Source of the DNA: a bacterium | GTDB lineage: Bacteria; Actinomycetota; Acidimicrobiia; Spongiisociales; UBA5794 | Length of the DNA: 64,000 nt | Direction of reading: 5' to 3' | Assembly: GCA_024228555.1 (NCBI GenBank) | Contig: JAAETI010000145.1 | Span: 27,229 to 91,228, forward strand | Shown here: positions 31,149 through 39,820 of the stretch, piece by piece | Position numbering within the stretch: the first letter of the stretch is position 1 | Layout: every line of letters begins with the position of its first letter | Notes under the pieces: model-generated | What the model was told of the DNA's origin: nothing | Databases searched by the model: none | The model's input: the letters and a program-made list of their open reading frames with translations, nothing else | Made by a program: the position numbers and the translations under genes

Positions 31149-33143
31149 GTGACTGCCGACGTTTCGCACGACAATCAAGCGGAGGTCTTGACCCCGGCCG
31201 CTTCGTCGCAGAGTGTGGCCCGCCACCATCTTGCGGCTTCGCTCGGGTTCCTCATCGTCGGTGTGCTCATGCTGGCAATCGCCAGTGTCCAGTACGCGGC
31301 GCCCGACCTCCTCGATGGGTCAGGGGTCTTGTCGTACGGCCGACTGCGACCTACTGCGATCCACTTCCTTCTCTATGGCTGGTTGACTCTGGGGCTGATC
31401 GGAGCGATGTACTACGCCGTGCCCCGGCTGGCCGGCGTCAAGCTGACCGATCCAGGTGTCGCCAGGATCGGATTCATCCTCATGTCCGTCGGCTATGCGG
31501 GCGGTGGTCTCGCCATCCTCTTGGGACAGACCGATGGACTGCGCTACTTGGAAGCTCCGCCTGTCGCCGACCTCACCGTTCTGGTCGGCATGATGGCAAT
31601 GTCTCACTCCGTCGCAAGGACCATTGCAGGTCGCGACAGGGACGATCGCAGCCCGGCGGAATGGTTCATCCTGGCGGCCGTGGTGTGGCTGGTTGGTCTG
31701 CACGTCATCGGCAACCTCGACATGCTGTCCCTGCTGGCGACACTCTTCTACTCGCAGCCGCCGGTGCTCCATGGCATCAACTCCGCAGTGCTGGCCGGCT
31801 TCTACCGAGCTGGGATTATCGGTATGTGGGCAGCCACCGCCGGCGTTGGTCTCGTCTACTTCCTAGTACCCCGCATTGTGGGCTTGACTCGTTTCAAGGC
31901 CACCCGGATGTCCGTTGTCGGATTCTGGGGACTCGGCACCGCCTGGGCGTTCACAGGATCGGCAGAACTCACCTACACCGCGATTCCGGACTGGCTCGAG
32001 ACCATCGGTGTCATGTTCTCGTTTGCTTTGCTGTTGCCGGTAGCGACCATCGTTGTTGACATAGCGACGTTCTTGCGAGGACGTACCTCGGAGATATCGG
32101 ATAAGAACCGGTATTCGCTGAACCTCATCTACCTCGGTCTTGCGCTCTTCGCTGCGGTGCCGGTGCTGAACCTGGCTCAGGCCCTGCGAGCTTCTGGCGG
32201 TCTGGTCGGCTTCACCGACTGGGTCTACGGGTTCGAAGTCTTGGCCATTCTCGGCGCATTCAGCTCGTGGTTGTTTGCATACGTCTATCACGTAGCTCCT
32301 CCGATGGTGAGCGCTGACGCTCGCCGCGTGCAGAAATGGCACGTGTGGCTAACCGTGTCCGGTCTGGCTGTTGCCGTCTTCGCCATGCTGGTTGGTGGGC
32401 TTGTTGCGGGAGCTACCTGGGTCGGTGGAGGTGCCGACAGTGCCGCCGCGGTTGGAGATGGCTTCGAGTCGACCGCCGATGCGATGTGGAACTACGGCTT
32501 TGCGGTTGCCCGCATCGCAGGACTGATCGTCTTTGCGATCGGCCAAGCCCTTCTGTTCTCATACGCGACTGTTGCCTGGTTCCTCGAGTCCGACCGGGAC
32601 TCGGTCCTTGCTGCCGATCCCGCCCTCGATGCTGGCGGGCAAGAGGTCAATGAAGAATTGGCTGTCGATCCAGAAGCTGAGCCGACTTGGCGCAGCATCG
32701 GTGCCATAGCCCTCGCTGCCGGAATCGGAGTCTTTGCTCTCGTTGTGTTCCTGCCCTCATTGGAGTCGGAGGCAGCGACGCCCACGATCCTTGCCGACGA
32801 GTCGCGTCTCTATGCGGACGGCAGTGACGCTGCCCTCGGACGTGACATCTACATCCGCGAAGGATGCTCGTACTGTCACACTCAGGCGGTGCGGCCCATC
32901 GTTACCGATGTTGGGTTGGGTGCCGTGTCGGTAGCCGGCGATTACGCCCACGAGCAGCCAGTACTCCTTGGTGTCGCTCGGATGGGACCCGATCTCATGC
33001 ACATTGCCGACCGGGGCGGGACGACGGTTGACCATCTGAAGGACCCGCGCAAGGAACGGCCCTGGTCGACGATGCCGTCGTATGACTACTTGTCGCAGGC
33101 CGACCTCGAGGCTTTGGTCGCATACGTGAACGGGTTGAAGTAA
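31149..33143 (+). CDS. CcoN-CcoO fusion with all canonical CcoN metal/heme ligands replaced
   Basis: The 664-residue protein fuses a 12-helix subunit homologous to cbb3 oxidase CcoN with a CcoO-type mono-heme cytochrome c. In the CcoO part, GCSYCHTQAVRP binds heme c and STMPSYDYL supplies the axial Met. The CcoN part aligns well (GRLRP; LHVIGNLDML; YTAIPDWLETIGMVF-like; FTDW), yet the low-spin heme ligand is Ala (codon 31356), the CuB ligands are Ala (31809), Ala (31962) and Glu (31965), the cross-linked Tyr is Trp (31944) and the helix X His-x-His is Phe-x-Val (32232, 32238). An oxygen-reducing centre therefore appears impossible. GTG 31149 is preferred (GGAAGGG upstream); TTG 31140 is an alternative. 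Confidence 0.8.
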   Translation: MTADVSHDNQAEVLTPAASSQSVARHHLAASLGFLIVGVLMLAIASVQYAAPDLLDGSGVLSYGRLRPTAIHFLLYGWLTLGLIGAMYYAVPRLAGVKLTDPGVARIGFILMSVGYAGGGLAILLGQTDGLRYLEAPPVADLTVLVGMMAMSHSVARTIAGRDRDDRSPAEWFILAAVVWLVGLHVIGNLDMLSLLATLFYSQPPVLHGINSAVLAGFYRAGIIGMWAATAGVGLVYFLVPRIVGLTRFKATRMSVVGFWGLGTAWAFTGSAELTYTAIPDWLETIGVMFSFALLLPVATIVVDIATFLRGRTSEISDKNRYSLNLIYLGLALFAAVPVLNLAQALRASGGLVGFTDWVYGFEVLAILGAFSSWLFAYVYHVAPPMVSADARRVQKWHVWLTVSGLAVAVFAMLVGGLVAGATWVGGGADSAAAVGDGFESTADAMWNYGFAVARIAGLIVFAIGQALLFSYATVAWFLESDRDSVLAADPALDAGGQEVNEELAVDPEAEPTWRSIGAIALAAGIGVFALVVFLPSLESEAATPTILADESRLYADGSDAALGRDIYIREGCSYCHTQAVRPIVTDVGLGAVSVAGDYAHEQPVLLGVARMGPDLMHIADRGGTTVDHLKDPRKERPWSTMPSYDYLSQADLEALVAYVNGLK

Positions 33144-34114
33144 TGCAAGAAGTACTGAACCAGATCGCTGCCGATACCGGGGTGCCGGCTGACCTGTTGG
33201 AACGAGCTGCTCGGGCTCGAGCGACAGTCAGCGGTGTCGATGTCGAATCGCTGGTGGCCGGTTGGGGCGGTGGAGAGGCTCCCGCCGTGGCAGCCCCCGC
33301 TGCTGGGGCCCCTGCCGCCGCAGAAGCAACCCCGGCGCCGGCAGGCGACTCGGGCGCCGGCAAGTTGCCTGAGGCTCTCGTACGTCGTTCGGCGGCAGCC
33401 AAAGCCAAGCGAGAGGGAAGGCCTCTCGATGAAGTTCTAGTGGAGATGGGCCTGAGCCCTGAAGGAGAAGCGTCTGAGCCTTCGGCTGCATCGCCAGCCG
33501 TAGCTCCGGCGTCGCCATCCCCTGCCCCGACCCCCGAGCCCGCGGCAGACGAGCCAGCGACGCCGGTCGCTGAGGAAGAGCCACAACCCGTATTAGCCGG
33601 CTTCCCCCGCTGGTTGGCAGCGTCGTTCATCATCATTCCGATGATCGCGTTGTTGTATGCCGGTCTCTCACCGAATGGACCGGACTGTGGAACATCCGGT
33701 CAGCTTGCCATCAACCCCTTGACCGGCGAGGCACAGGGGTGCGGAGGCGACACCAGCCCGTTCTTCAGCCTTGGCGAGTCGGTCTACGACGCCAACTGTG
33801 CTGCTTGTCATGGGACCGATGGTTCCGGTGGCGTCGGCCCCGCATTCATCGGTGGCGCAGTACTGCAGGTATTCTCTGCATGTGAGGACCATGTCAGCTG
33901 GGTCACTCTGGGGTCGTCCAACTGGCCCGATGCCACCTACGGTGACACCAACAAGCCTGTTGGTGGGACGGGCGTCAACATGACCGGCTACGAAGGCACG
34001 CTCAGCCAACGTGAGATTGCCGCGGTATCTCTCTACGAGAGGGTCGCGTTTGGCGGCGAGAACATCGCCGAAGCCGAAGCAGCGTGTGGTCTCGTCGAGG
34101 GTGCCGAGGGCTAG
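33143..34114 (+). CDS. Membrane-anchored cytochrome c with duplicated helical motif
   Basis: The 323-residue protein starts in the stop of the CcoNO-like gene (TAATG). The N-terminal cytosolic part has two copies of the motif found in cytochrome b subunit IV: VPADLLERAARARATVSG and LPEALVRRSAAAKAKREG, each followed by an acidic helix and an Ala/Pro/Glu-rich linker. One transmembrane helix (RWLAASFIIIPMIALLYAG, about 153-171) precedes a periplasmic cytochrome c domain with CAACHGTDGSGG and four further Cys that may form disulfides. It has the topology of CcoP but one heme instead of two. Likely electron carrier or docking subunit of the CcoNO-like complex. Confidence 0.8.
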   Translation: MQEVLNQIAADTGVPADLLERAARARATVSGVDVESLVAGWGGGEAPAVAAPAAGAPAAAEATPAPAGDSGAGKLPEALVRRSAAAKAKREGRPLDEVLVEMGLSPEGEASEPSAASPAVAPASPSPAPTPEPAADEPATPVAEEEPQPVLAGFPRWLAASFIIIPMIALLYAGLSPNGPDCGTSGQLAINPLTGEAQGCGGDTSPFFSLGESVYDANCAACHGTDGSGGVGPAFIGGAVLQVFSACEDHVSWVTLGSSNWPDATYGDTNKPVGGTGVNMTGYEGTLSQREIAAVSLYERVAFGGENIAEAEAACGLVEGAEG

Positions 34115-34119
34115 GCACG

Positions 34120-34581
34120 ATGCCATCTGCAATCACGATTTCGGATTTGGCGTCGCAGGTCGGCACCGAGCTTGGAGTTACCGACTGGTTGCAGATCGAC
34201 CAGGACCGAGTGAATGCGTTTGCGGATGCGACGCTTGACCATCAATTCATACATGTCGATCCGGAGACGGCTGCAGCAACACCGTTCGGGGGAACCATCG
34301 CCCACGGATTCCTGACGCTTTCACTCTTGCCGTTCTTCCTCGAAACCGCTTCTCCGCAGATCGAGGGAACGGTGATGGCGATCAACTATGGGAGCGACAA
34401 GGTGCGCTTTCTCCAGCCGGTCAAGGTTGGGTCCCGGGTGCGGGCCCGGACCACGCTGGCAGCTGCTGAGGAGAAGCGTCCCGGGCAATGGCTTGTCAAG
34501 CAGGCCATCACTATCGACATCGAAGGCGAGCAGAAGCCAGCACTGGTCGCCGAGATGCTCATGCTCTACTTCGTCCAATAG
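34120..34581 (+). CDS. MaoC-family (R)-specific enoyl-CoA hydratase
   Basis: The 153-residue single hot-dog protein carries the hydratase 2 motif: FADATLDHQFIHVDPETA, with Asp and His as catalytic pair, followed by TPFGGTIAHGFLTLSL. The C-terminal half has SDKVRFLQPVKVGSRVRAR, usual for MaoC. Expected reaction: hydration of trans-2-enoyl-CoA to (R)-3-hydroxyacyl-CoA. ATG 34120 lies 5 bp after the cytochrome c stop; the frame extends upstream to 34084 inside that gene. Its partners in acyl-CoA metabolism are not adjacent, so the pathway is open. Confidence 0.87.
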   Translation: MPSAITISDLASQVGTELGVTDWLQIDQDRVNAFADATLDHQFIHVDPETAAATPFGGTIAHGFLTLSLLPFFLETASPQIEGTVMAINYGSDKVRFLQPVKVGSRVRARTTLAAAEEKRPGQWLVKQAITIDIEGEQKPALVAEMLMLYFVQ

Positions 34582-34596
34582 ATCTAGGGCGACCGC

Positions 34597-34602
34597 TAGC
34601 CT
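34597..34602 (+). promoter_or_regulatory. -10 element (TAGCCT), leaderless-type
   Basis: TAGCCT followed by 9 nt and the ATG at 34612, with no ribosome binding site. Confidence 0.35.
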
Positions 34603-34611
34603 CGAACCTTC

Positions 34612-35853
34612 ATGAGGAATCCTGACGTACTTGTTGTGGGAGGCGGTCCTGGTGGCGCCGCCGCCGGCTATTGGCTGGCTTTGCGCGGTCTTTCTGTGCT
34701 CATCGCTGAGAAGAAGGAGTACCCGCGGGAGAAAGCCTGCGGCGACGGTCTGACCCCGCGTGCGATCAAGCAGCTTGTGGACATGGGCTTTGATTTCGAC
34801 GGGCATCATCGCATCGTGGGGCTCCGTGCTTACACCGGCGAGGTCCGGCTCGAGATGCCATGGCCTGAGCACTCCGTCTACCCGAACTGGGGAGCAGTGG
34901 TGCGACGAGCCGATCTGGATATGCAGGTTGCCGCTCTTGCCCAAAAGCAAGGCGCTGTAGTGGCGACGGGTGCGGAAGCTTTTCCAATGATTGAGGCAGG
35001 TGATCTCACATCGGTCATTCTCCGCCGCAAAGGTGAAGAGGATGAGACGGTCGAGCCGAAGTACGTGGTCATTGCGGATGGTTCGCTGTCGAGGTTCGGG
35101 CGCAAGCTCGGGATGACCCGACGCAAGGACTACCCGTTTGGGCTCGCAGTACGGGGCTATTGGGAGTCACCGAATTCGGATGACGGTTATCTCGAGAGTC
35201 AGCTGGATGTTCGCGACCGGAACGGCAAATCGATGCCGGGGTACGGATGGGTCTTCCCTCTTGGCGACGGTGAGATCAACATCGGAGCCGGGGTGGTGTC
35301 GTCGTTCAAGGGGTGGAAAGGTCTCAATACCTCGCACCTCTTGGATGCGTATGTCGAGTCATTGGGAGATCACTGGGGTTTGACCGAGACGTCGATGGTT
35401 CGAGCACCGATCGGGGGCAAGCTTCCGATGGCGCTTTCGGTTGGCCCACGCTTTGGCCGCAATTGGGTTGCCGTTGGCGATTCAATTGGTGCAGTCAATC
35501 CGTTCAACGGTGAGGGTATTGACTACGCATACGAGACTGGCCGGATGGCGGCCCGATACATTGCCGATGCCATCGCGACGGGAAACCCTGCCGTTTTGCA
35601 GGGCTACACGCAGGAACTTGACGACATCTTTGCCGACTATCAGCGTGTCGCCCGGCGCTTTGTCATGGTCATCGGCCAACCCGCAATGATGAAGACGTTC
35701 ACCTACCTGGGCATGCGTTCGCGGCCACTGATGGAATGGGCGCTGAAGGTGATGGCGAACCTCCTCGAGCCGGAAGAGCGCGGGCTGTCGGAACGGATCT
35801 ACGGAACGATCGAGCGGATCGTCAAGGTAACTCCTGATCCGCTGATCAAGTAG
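34612..35853 (+). CDS. Geranylgeranyl-reductase-family FAD oxidoreductase
   Basis: The 413-residue flavoprotein begins with the dinucleotide fold VLVVGGGPGGAAAGYWLA, followed by KKEYPREKACGDGLTPRA (the family PxxKxCGxG region), ADGSLSRFGRKLG and GDSIGAVNPFNGEGIDYAYETG. This group reduces isoprenoid double bonds, for example in menaquinone side chains (MenJ) or archaeal lipids. Given the menaquinone-dependent respiratory genes on both sides, a menaquinone reductase role is plausible but inferred. The C-terminal 80 residues are helical and may associate with the membrane. It has its own leaderless-type promoter. Confidence 0.85.
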   Translation: MRNPDVLVVGGGPGGAAAGYWLALRGLSVLIAEKKEYPREKACGDGLTPRAIKQLVDMGFDFDGHHRIVGLRAYTGEVRLEMPWPEHSVYPNWGAVVRRADLDMQVAALAQKQGAVVATGAEAFPMIEAGDLTSVILRRKGEEDETVEPKYVVIADGSLSRFGRKLGMTRRKDYPFGLAVRGYWESPNSDDGYLESQLDVRDRNGKSMPGYGWVFPLGDGEINIGAGVVSSFKGWKGLNTSHLLDAYVESLGDHWGLTETSMVRAPIGGKLPMALSVGPRFGRNWVAVGDSIGAVNPFNGEGIDYAYETGRMAARYIADAIATGNPAVLQGYTQELDDIFADYQRVARRFVMVIGQPAMMKTFTYLGMRSRPLMEWALKVMANLLEPEERGLSERIYGTIERIVKVTPDPLIK

Positions 35854-35917
35854 CCGCCCCGCTGCGCCGAGGCTCGGCGATTTGGGGTGTTTGCGGATCA
35901 GCTACTGTCCCGCCGTC

Positions 35918-36250
35918 ATGTTCGAGTTTGCCGTAGCTTCTTCCTTTTCGTTCCTCGTGATCGTGGACCCGGTTGGTCTTGCCCCGTTGCTGGCTGGGCC
36001 GATAGCCCTCCGCAACCGTTCTCGTTTTCGTTGCGCGTGCCGACGGGCAGGTGGATTGCCTGCTCGTGCTGCTCGTGCTGCTCGTCAAGGTTGCGCTGCA
36101 GCTTGCGTCGGAGGTCACTCGCGTGCCCGGTCGCACCGGGATCAACATGATCACGCGTGTCTTCGGAATCAATCTCGCCGCACTCGCAGTCCAGCTAGTA
36201 GCGGACGGTTTATTAGCGCTGTGGCGTGCATGGGTTGCGGTCTTGCGGAG
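35918..36250 (+). pseudogene. MarC-family membrane protein, internally deleted and frameshifted
   Basis: ATG 35918 opens a MarC N-terminus, MFEFAVASSFSFLVIVDPVG then LAPLLAG, and the frame is then lost near 36000. In another frame, 36099-36230 encodes the family's C-terminus: GRTGINMITRVFGINLAAL and AVQLVADGLLAL. The roughly 100 central residues of MarC (normally about 200 in all) are missing. Internal deletion plus frameshift makes this a pseudogene. MarC/UPF0056 proteins are six-helix membrane proteins of unclear function. The surrounding 503 bp (35854-36356) hold no other gene. Confidence 0.7.
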
Positions 36251-36300
36251 CATCAGCGATTGCTGCCGAGACCCAATAGGCGGTCGATGCCCGGATGGCT

Positions 36301-36329
36301 TTGTGCGCATGTGATGAGATTCCTAATCT
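36301..36329 (+). promoter_or_regulatory. Promoter of the nuo operon
   Basis: -35 TTGTGC (36301-36306), a 17-bp spacer and -10 TAATCT (36324-36329). Transcription would start near 36336, followed by the ribosome binding site GGAAGGAG before nuoA. The TTGTG half-site resembles half of a Rex operator, but no complete palindrome is present. Confidence 0.6.
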
Positions 36330-36356
36330 TGCTAGCGGGAAGGAGCTCCTGAACAG

Positions 36357-36794
36357 ATGACGTTGTCCGCATACCTGCCAATCGCCCTCGCATTCGTTCT
36401 CACCGTTGGCTTTGCTGTTGTCAGTCTTACTCTCTCCACCCTGCTGGCTCCAAAGAAGCCAACCGCCGAAAAGCTCGCTCCTTACGAGTGCGGCATCGTC
36501 CCGTTGCAGGAGCCGGTGCAACGCTTCCCCGTCAAGTTCTATTTGGTTGCGATGCTCTTCGTCATCTTCGATGTAGAGATCATTTTCTTGTTTGCCTGGG
36601 CCGTCCGCTGGGAGTCGTTCGGTTGGGGTGGCGTTGCGATGATGGGGATCTTTGTTTTGCTAATCATCGAGACGCTGATCTATGTGTGGAAGCGTGGCGC
36701 CCTTGACTGGAATGTTGCTCATCGCGCTCGCTACCGCCGTGTGGTCGCCCCGCTCGAGTCCGCAGCCGTCGACCCCAACGAGGAAGCGGCCTGA
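36357..36794 (+). CDS. nuoA: NADH:quinone oxidoreductase subunit A
   Basis: The 145-residue, three-helix subunit of complex I's membrane arm has the conserved [10 protein letters not shown] (with the functional Glu-Cys-Gly loop) and [20 protein letters not shown]. The C-terminus is about 25 residues longer than in E. coli, rich in Arg, then acidic. The ribosome binding site GGAAGGAG is 12 nt upstream and a promoter with a 17-bp spacer lies just before it, so this gene heads the operon. Its last base is the first base of nuoB. Confidence 0.93.
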   Translation: MTLSAYLPIALAFVLTVGFAVVSLTLSTLLAPKKPTAEKLAPYECGIVPLQEPVQRFPVKFYLVAMLFVIFDVEIIFLFAWAVRWESFGWGGVAMMGIFVLLIIETLIYVWKRGALDWNVAHRARYRRVVAPLESAAVDPNEEAA

Positions 36795-37264
36795 TGGCGC
36801 ACAACTCCGGTCCTTCCGGGTTCCTGTTGACGACGTACGACAACGCGATCAACTGGACCAGAACACGTTCCATGTGGGCTGCCACCTTTGGGCTTGCCTG
36901 CTGTGCCATCGAGATGATGGCAACCGGAGCAGCTCACAACGACCTCGCTCGCTTCGGGATGGAGGTCTTCCGAGCTTCGCCACGACAGGCGGACCTGATG
37001 ATCGTTGCGGGACGGGTTTCACAGAAGATGGCTCCGGTGCTCAGGCAGGTCTATGACCAGATGTCAGAGCCGAAGTGGGTCATTTCGATGGGAGCCTGTG
37101 CGTCGACGGGAGGCATGTTCAACAACTACGCCCTGGTGCAGGGTGTTGACGAGGTCGTACCTGTCGACGTTTATGTGCCCGGTTGCCCTCCTGGCCCGCA
37201 GTCTCTCATGCACGGCATCCTGACTCTGCAGGACAAGGTCATGTCAGGGGAGATCGTGCGATGA
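36794..37264 (+). CDS. nuoB: NADH:quinone oxidoreductase subunit B
   Basis: The 156-residue peripheral-arm subunit holds cluster N2, the last Fe-S centre before quinone. The ligands are in LACCAIEM (tandem Cys), GACASTGG and YVPGCPPGP. The quinone-site neighbourhood and the usual length are intact. It starts within the stop of nuoA (1-bp overlap) and overlaps nuoC by 4 bp, indicating tight translational coupling. Confidence 0.95.
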   Translation: MAHNSGPSGFLLTTYDNAINWTRTRSMWAATFGLACCAIEMMATGAAHNDLARFGMEVFRASPRQADLMIVAGRVSQKMAPVLRQVYDQMSEPKWVISMGACASTGGMFNNYALVQGVDEVVPVDVYVPGCPPGPQSLMHGILTLQDKVMSGEIVR

Positions 37265-37734
37265 GCGTATTCGACTCCCTGGCCAACGCCTTCCCCGAAG
37301 TGAAGTTCGAACAGGTCCTTGCCTCAGAGCAGGATGTAGCCAATGTTCCCGTCGAGCAGTACGCCGAGTTTGTCGCTGCCGCTCATACCGCCGGGTTCAC
37401 CTCGTTCTCGGATCTATGTGGCGTCGACTATCTGCGCCGCGACCCCCGCTTCGAAGTCGTCCTCAATCTTATTTCGCACAGCCTGGTGCGCCGTCTCCGG
37501 ATCCGGGTGGGTGTGTCCGGCTCCAACCCCGTCGTGGCAACGGTGACTGATACGTTTCCCGGCGCAAATTTCTATGAGCGAGAGACGTTCGATCTCTTTG
37601 GGATCGTGTTCGAGGGCCATCCTGATCTCACCCGACTCTTGCTTCCCGACGATTGGGTAGGTCACCCACTGCGCAAGGACTACTCGGTTGGTTCAGTGCC
37701 GGTCCGCTTCAAGGGGTCGCCGAAAGCACAATGA
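37261..37734 (+). CDS. nuoC: NADH:quinone oxidoreductase subunit C
   Basis: The 157-residue subunit (30-kDa family) has the diagnostic [20 protein letters not shown] motif region and ends [14 protein letters not shown]. The N-terminus, about 80 residues before this block, is shorter than in many homologues but complete in its conserved core ([16 protein letters not shown]). It is a structural subunit bridging NuoB and NuoD. ATG 37261 overlaps the nuoB stop by 4 bp, and its own stop overlaps nuoD by 4 bp. Confidence 0.93.
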   Translation: MSVFDSLANAFPEVKFEQVLASEQDVANVPVEQYAEFVAAAHTAGFTSFSDLCGVDYLRRDPRFEVVLNLISHSLVRRLRIRVGVSGSNPVVATVTDTFPGANFYERETFDLFGIVFEGHPDLTRLLLPDDWVGHPLRKDYSVGSVPVRFKGSPKAQ

Positions 37735-39167
37735 GTGATACACCCAACGTCGTAACCGGAGACACCGAAGCTCCCACCACTGAGGCTCCCGCTGTCGTTG
37801 CCGACCAAACATCACAGGGCGCTGAGGAACGGCGCGAGATTCACGACATGTGGGTCGCCGGCACCGAGGAAGCCCCGTGGATGCGCGAATACACCGACGA
37901 AGGTGCGCAGGAAATGCTCGACGTTGGGAGTGACCCTGCCGTTGAGATCTCACGAGGCACTGTCGTTGCCGACGACTTCGTCGACGAGGCACCCGCAGAC
38001 GACGATGAGTTGCAAATCCTCAACATGGGTCCGCAGCATCCATCGACCCACGGTGTGCTTCGTCTCCACCTCGAACTCGAAGGCGAGACGATTCGCCGGG
38101 TGAAGCCAATCATCGGTTATCTCCACACCGGGATGGAGAAGACGGCGGAGACGCTGACGTACGTGCAGGGCTCCACGAACGTCACTCGCATGGACTATCT
38201 GTCGCCACTTCACATGGAGCTGGCCTCTTCGCTTGCCGTCGAGTCGCTGCTCAACGTCGAGATCCCCGAGCGTGGCCAAGCGATCCGCGTGTTGTTGACC
38301 GAGTTGAACCGGGTTTCGAGCCATCTTGTTTGGTGCGCCACCCAGGGAACCGATCTCGGCGCAGTATCGATGATGATCTTTGGGTTCCGTGACCGTGAGT
38401 ACATCCTCCAGTTCTTCGAGAAGACGACCGGGCTTCGTATGAATCACAATTTCATCCGCCCTGGTGGTGTCGCCGCCGATCTCCCCGACGGATGGGAAGA
38501 CGACATCGAGCAGATAATCGCCAAGGTTGAGGCTGGTGTTTCCGAATACGAGGAACTGTTCAACGGCAACCCCATATTCCGCGACCGCACGATGGGTGTT
38601 GGCGTCATCACCCCTGAGGAGTGCGACGCTCTTGGCGTAACCGGGCCGATGGCTCGCGCCGCAGGCATCAAATGGGACATCCGCAAGGCGTTCCCCTACA
38701 GCGGCATCGAAAAGTATGACTTTGAGATCCCTACCGGTAAGCACGGTGATGTGTGGGACCGCTATCTGGTTCGGATGGAAGAGATCAGGCAGTCGATGGG
38801 GATCATCCGTCAGGTGCTGGAGACGATGCCGGCAGGCGATTACCGCACCACAGATCGCAAGGTGAGCCCGCCACCGCGCAAGCGCATCGACGAATCGATG
38901 GAAGCGCTCATCCATCACTTCAAGCTATTCACGAGCGGGTTCAAGGCCCCTGCCGGCGAAACCTATACGGCCATCGAGTCGCCCCGTGGTGAGCTGGGCA
39001 TGTACATCGTTTCCGATGGCAGAGAGCGTCCCTGGCGGATGCACGCCAGAACGCCGTCGTTCAACCATGTGCAGGCGCTGCCCACCATGATGACGGACTC
39101 TCTGGTCGCCGACATCGTTGCCACGATCGCTTCGGCAGATCCTGTGCTGGGAGATGTCGATCGATGA
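37731..39167 (+). CDS. nuoD: NADH:quinone oxidoreductase subunit D with long acidic N-terminal extension
   Basis: The 478-residue subunit (49-kDa family) lines the quinone cavity. The conserved core begins only at residue 98 (ILNMGPQHPSTHGVLRL) and continues with GYLHTGMEKTAE, RMDYLSPL, LNRVSSHLVW, MNHNFIRPGGVAAD and DPVLGDVDR at the end. The first 97 residues are acidic and low in complexity (Thr, Glu, Asp, Ala) and include HDMWVAGTEEAPWMREYTDE; they have no counterpart in standard NuoD. The start overlaps the nuoC stop (ATGA). The extension may be disordered or a docking tail. Confidence 0.93.
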   Translation: MSDTPNVVTGDTEAPTTEAPAVVADQTSQGAEERREIHDMWVAGTEEAPWMREYTDEGAQEMLDVGSDPAVEISRGTVVADDFVDEAPADDDELQILNMGPQHPSTHGVLRLHLELEGETIRRVKPIIGYLHTGMEKTAETLTYVQGSTNVTRMDYLSPLHMELASSLAVESLLNVEIPERGQAIRVLLTELNRVSSHLVWCATQGTDLGAVSMMIFGFRDREYILQFFEKTTGLRMNHNFIRPGGVAADLPDGWEDDIEQIIAKVEAGVSEYEELFNGNPIFRDRTMGVGVITPEECDALGVTGPMARAAGIKWDIRKAFPYSGIEKYDFEIPTGKHGDVWDRYLVRMEEIRQSMGIIRQVLETMPAGDYRTTDRKVSPPPRKRIDESMEALIHHFKLFTSGFKAPAGETYTAIESPRGELGMYIVSDGRERPWRMHARTPSFNHVQALPTMMTDSLVADIVATIASADPVLGDVDR

Positions 39168-39820
39168 AGGACGTCGTCTTGTCGGCAGAAGAGACCGCAG
39201 CCATCAATGTCTGGAGCTCCGACTCGCAAAGTCTGGTTCGCGAGATGCTGGGGAAGTATCCGGAGAAGCGATCAGCGGTGATGCCTCTCCTATACGTCTC
39301 GATGATCGAGAACGGCTACGTCACCAACGAGGGCATGAAGACTGTCTCCATACTCACCGGCCTCACCGCGGCGCAGGTGCAGTCGGTCGCCAGCTTCTAT
39401 TCGATGTACAAGCGTGAAGAGCTTGGTGACTATCTCATCTCGGTTTGTACCTCCATCTCTTGTTTCCTGCGTGGTGCCGATGACGTGCTCGCTGCCATTG
39501 AGGACGAGTCCAATGTCCCCGACGGGGAAACGGGTGATGAAGGCAAGTTCAGCGTTGAGCACATCGAGTGCAATGGTGCTTGCGGTGGTGCCCCAGTCGT
39601 GTTGGTCAACTACGAAATGATCGAAGGCGTCACCCCCGACAAAGGCAGAGAGCTGGTCAAGTGGCTGCGCGACGGTGGACCCGATGTGGTCAATACCGAA
39701 GAGATGCAACAACTCTTTGGTGGCGAACGCGCCTTTGACTGGGGGGTCAAGGAACTCGAAGGAGCCATCCTCCCCATCCCCGCCTTCGGCCCATACGGCT
39801 CAGCGAGGGGGGACTCATGA
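39164..39820 (+). CDS. nuoE: NADH:quinone oxidoreductase subunit E
   Basis: The 218-residue subunit (24-kDa family) carries cluster N1a: ligands CTSISC and CNGAC. The N-terminal helical bundle (EMLGKYPEKRSAVMPLLYV) and the thioredoxin-like domain are complete. The C-terminal 50 residues, ending AFGPYGSARGDS, are an added tail. The tail sequence is echoed about 115 bp downstream (CPYGSAGGGK in the same sense, just before nuoF), suggesting that the original tail end was separated by an insertion or duplication carrying a palindromic element. Confidence 0.92.
   Translation: MKDVVLSAEETAAINVWSSDSQSLVREMLGKYPEKRSAVMPLLYVSMIENGYVTNEGMKTVSILTGLTAAQVQSVASFYSMYKREELGDYLISVCTSISCFLRGADDVLAAIEDESNVPDGETGDEGKFSVEHIECNGACGGAPVVLVNYEMIEGVTPDKGRELVKWLRDGGPDVVNTEEMQQLFGGERAFDWGVKELEGAILPIPAFGPYGSARGDS

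Noticed and set aside
36290..36356. Rex operator in the nuo promoter
   Set aside because: Only one TTGTG half-site overlaps the -35; the inverted partner TTCACAA is missing.
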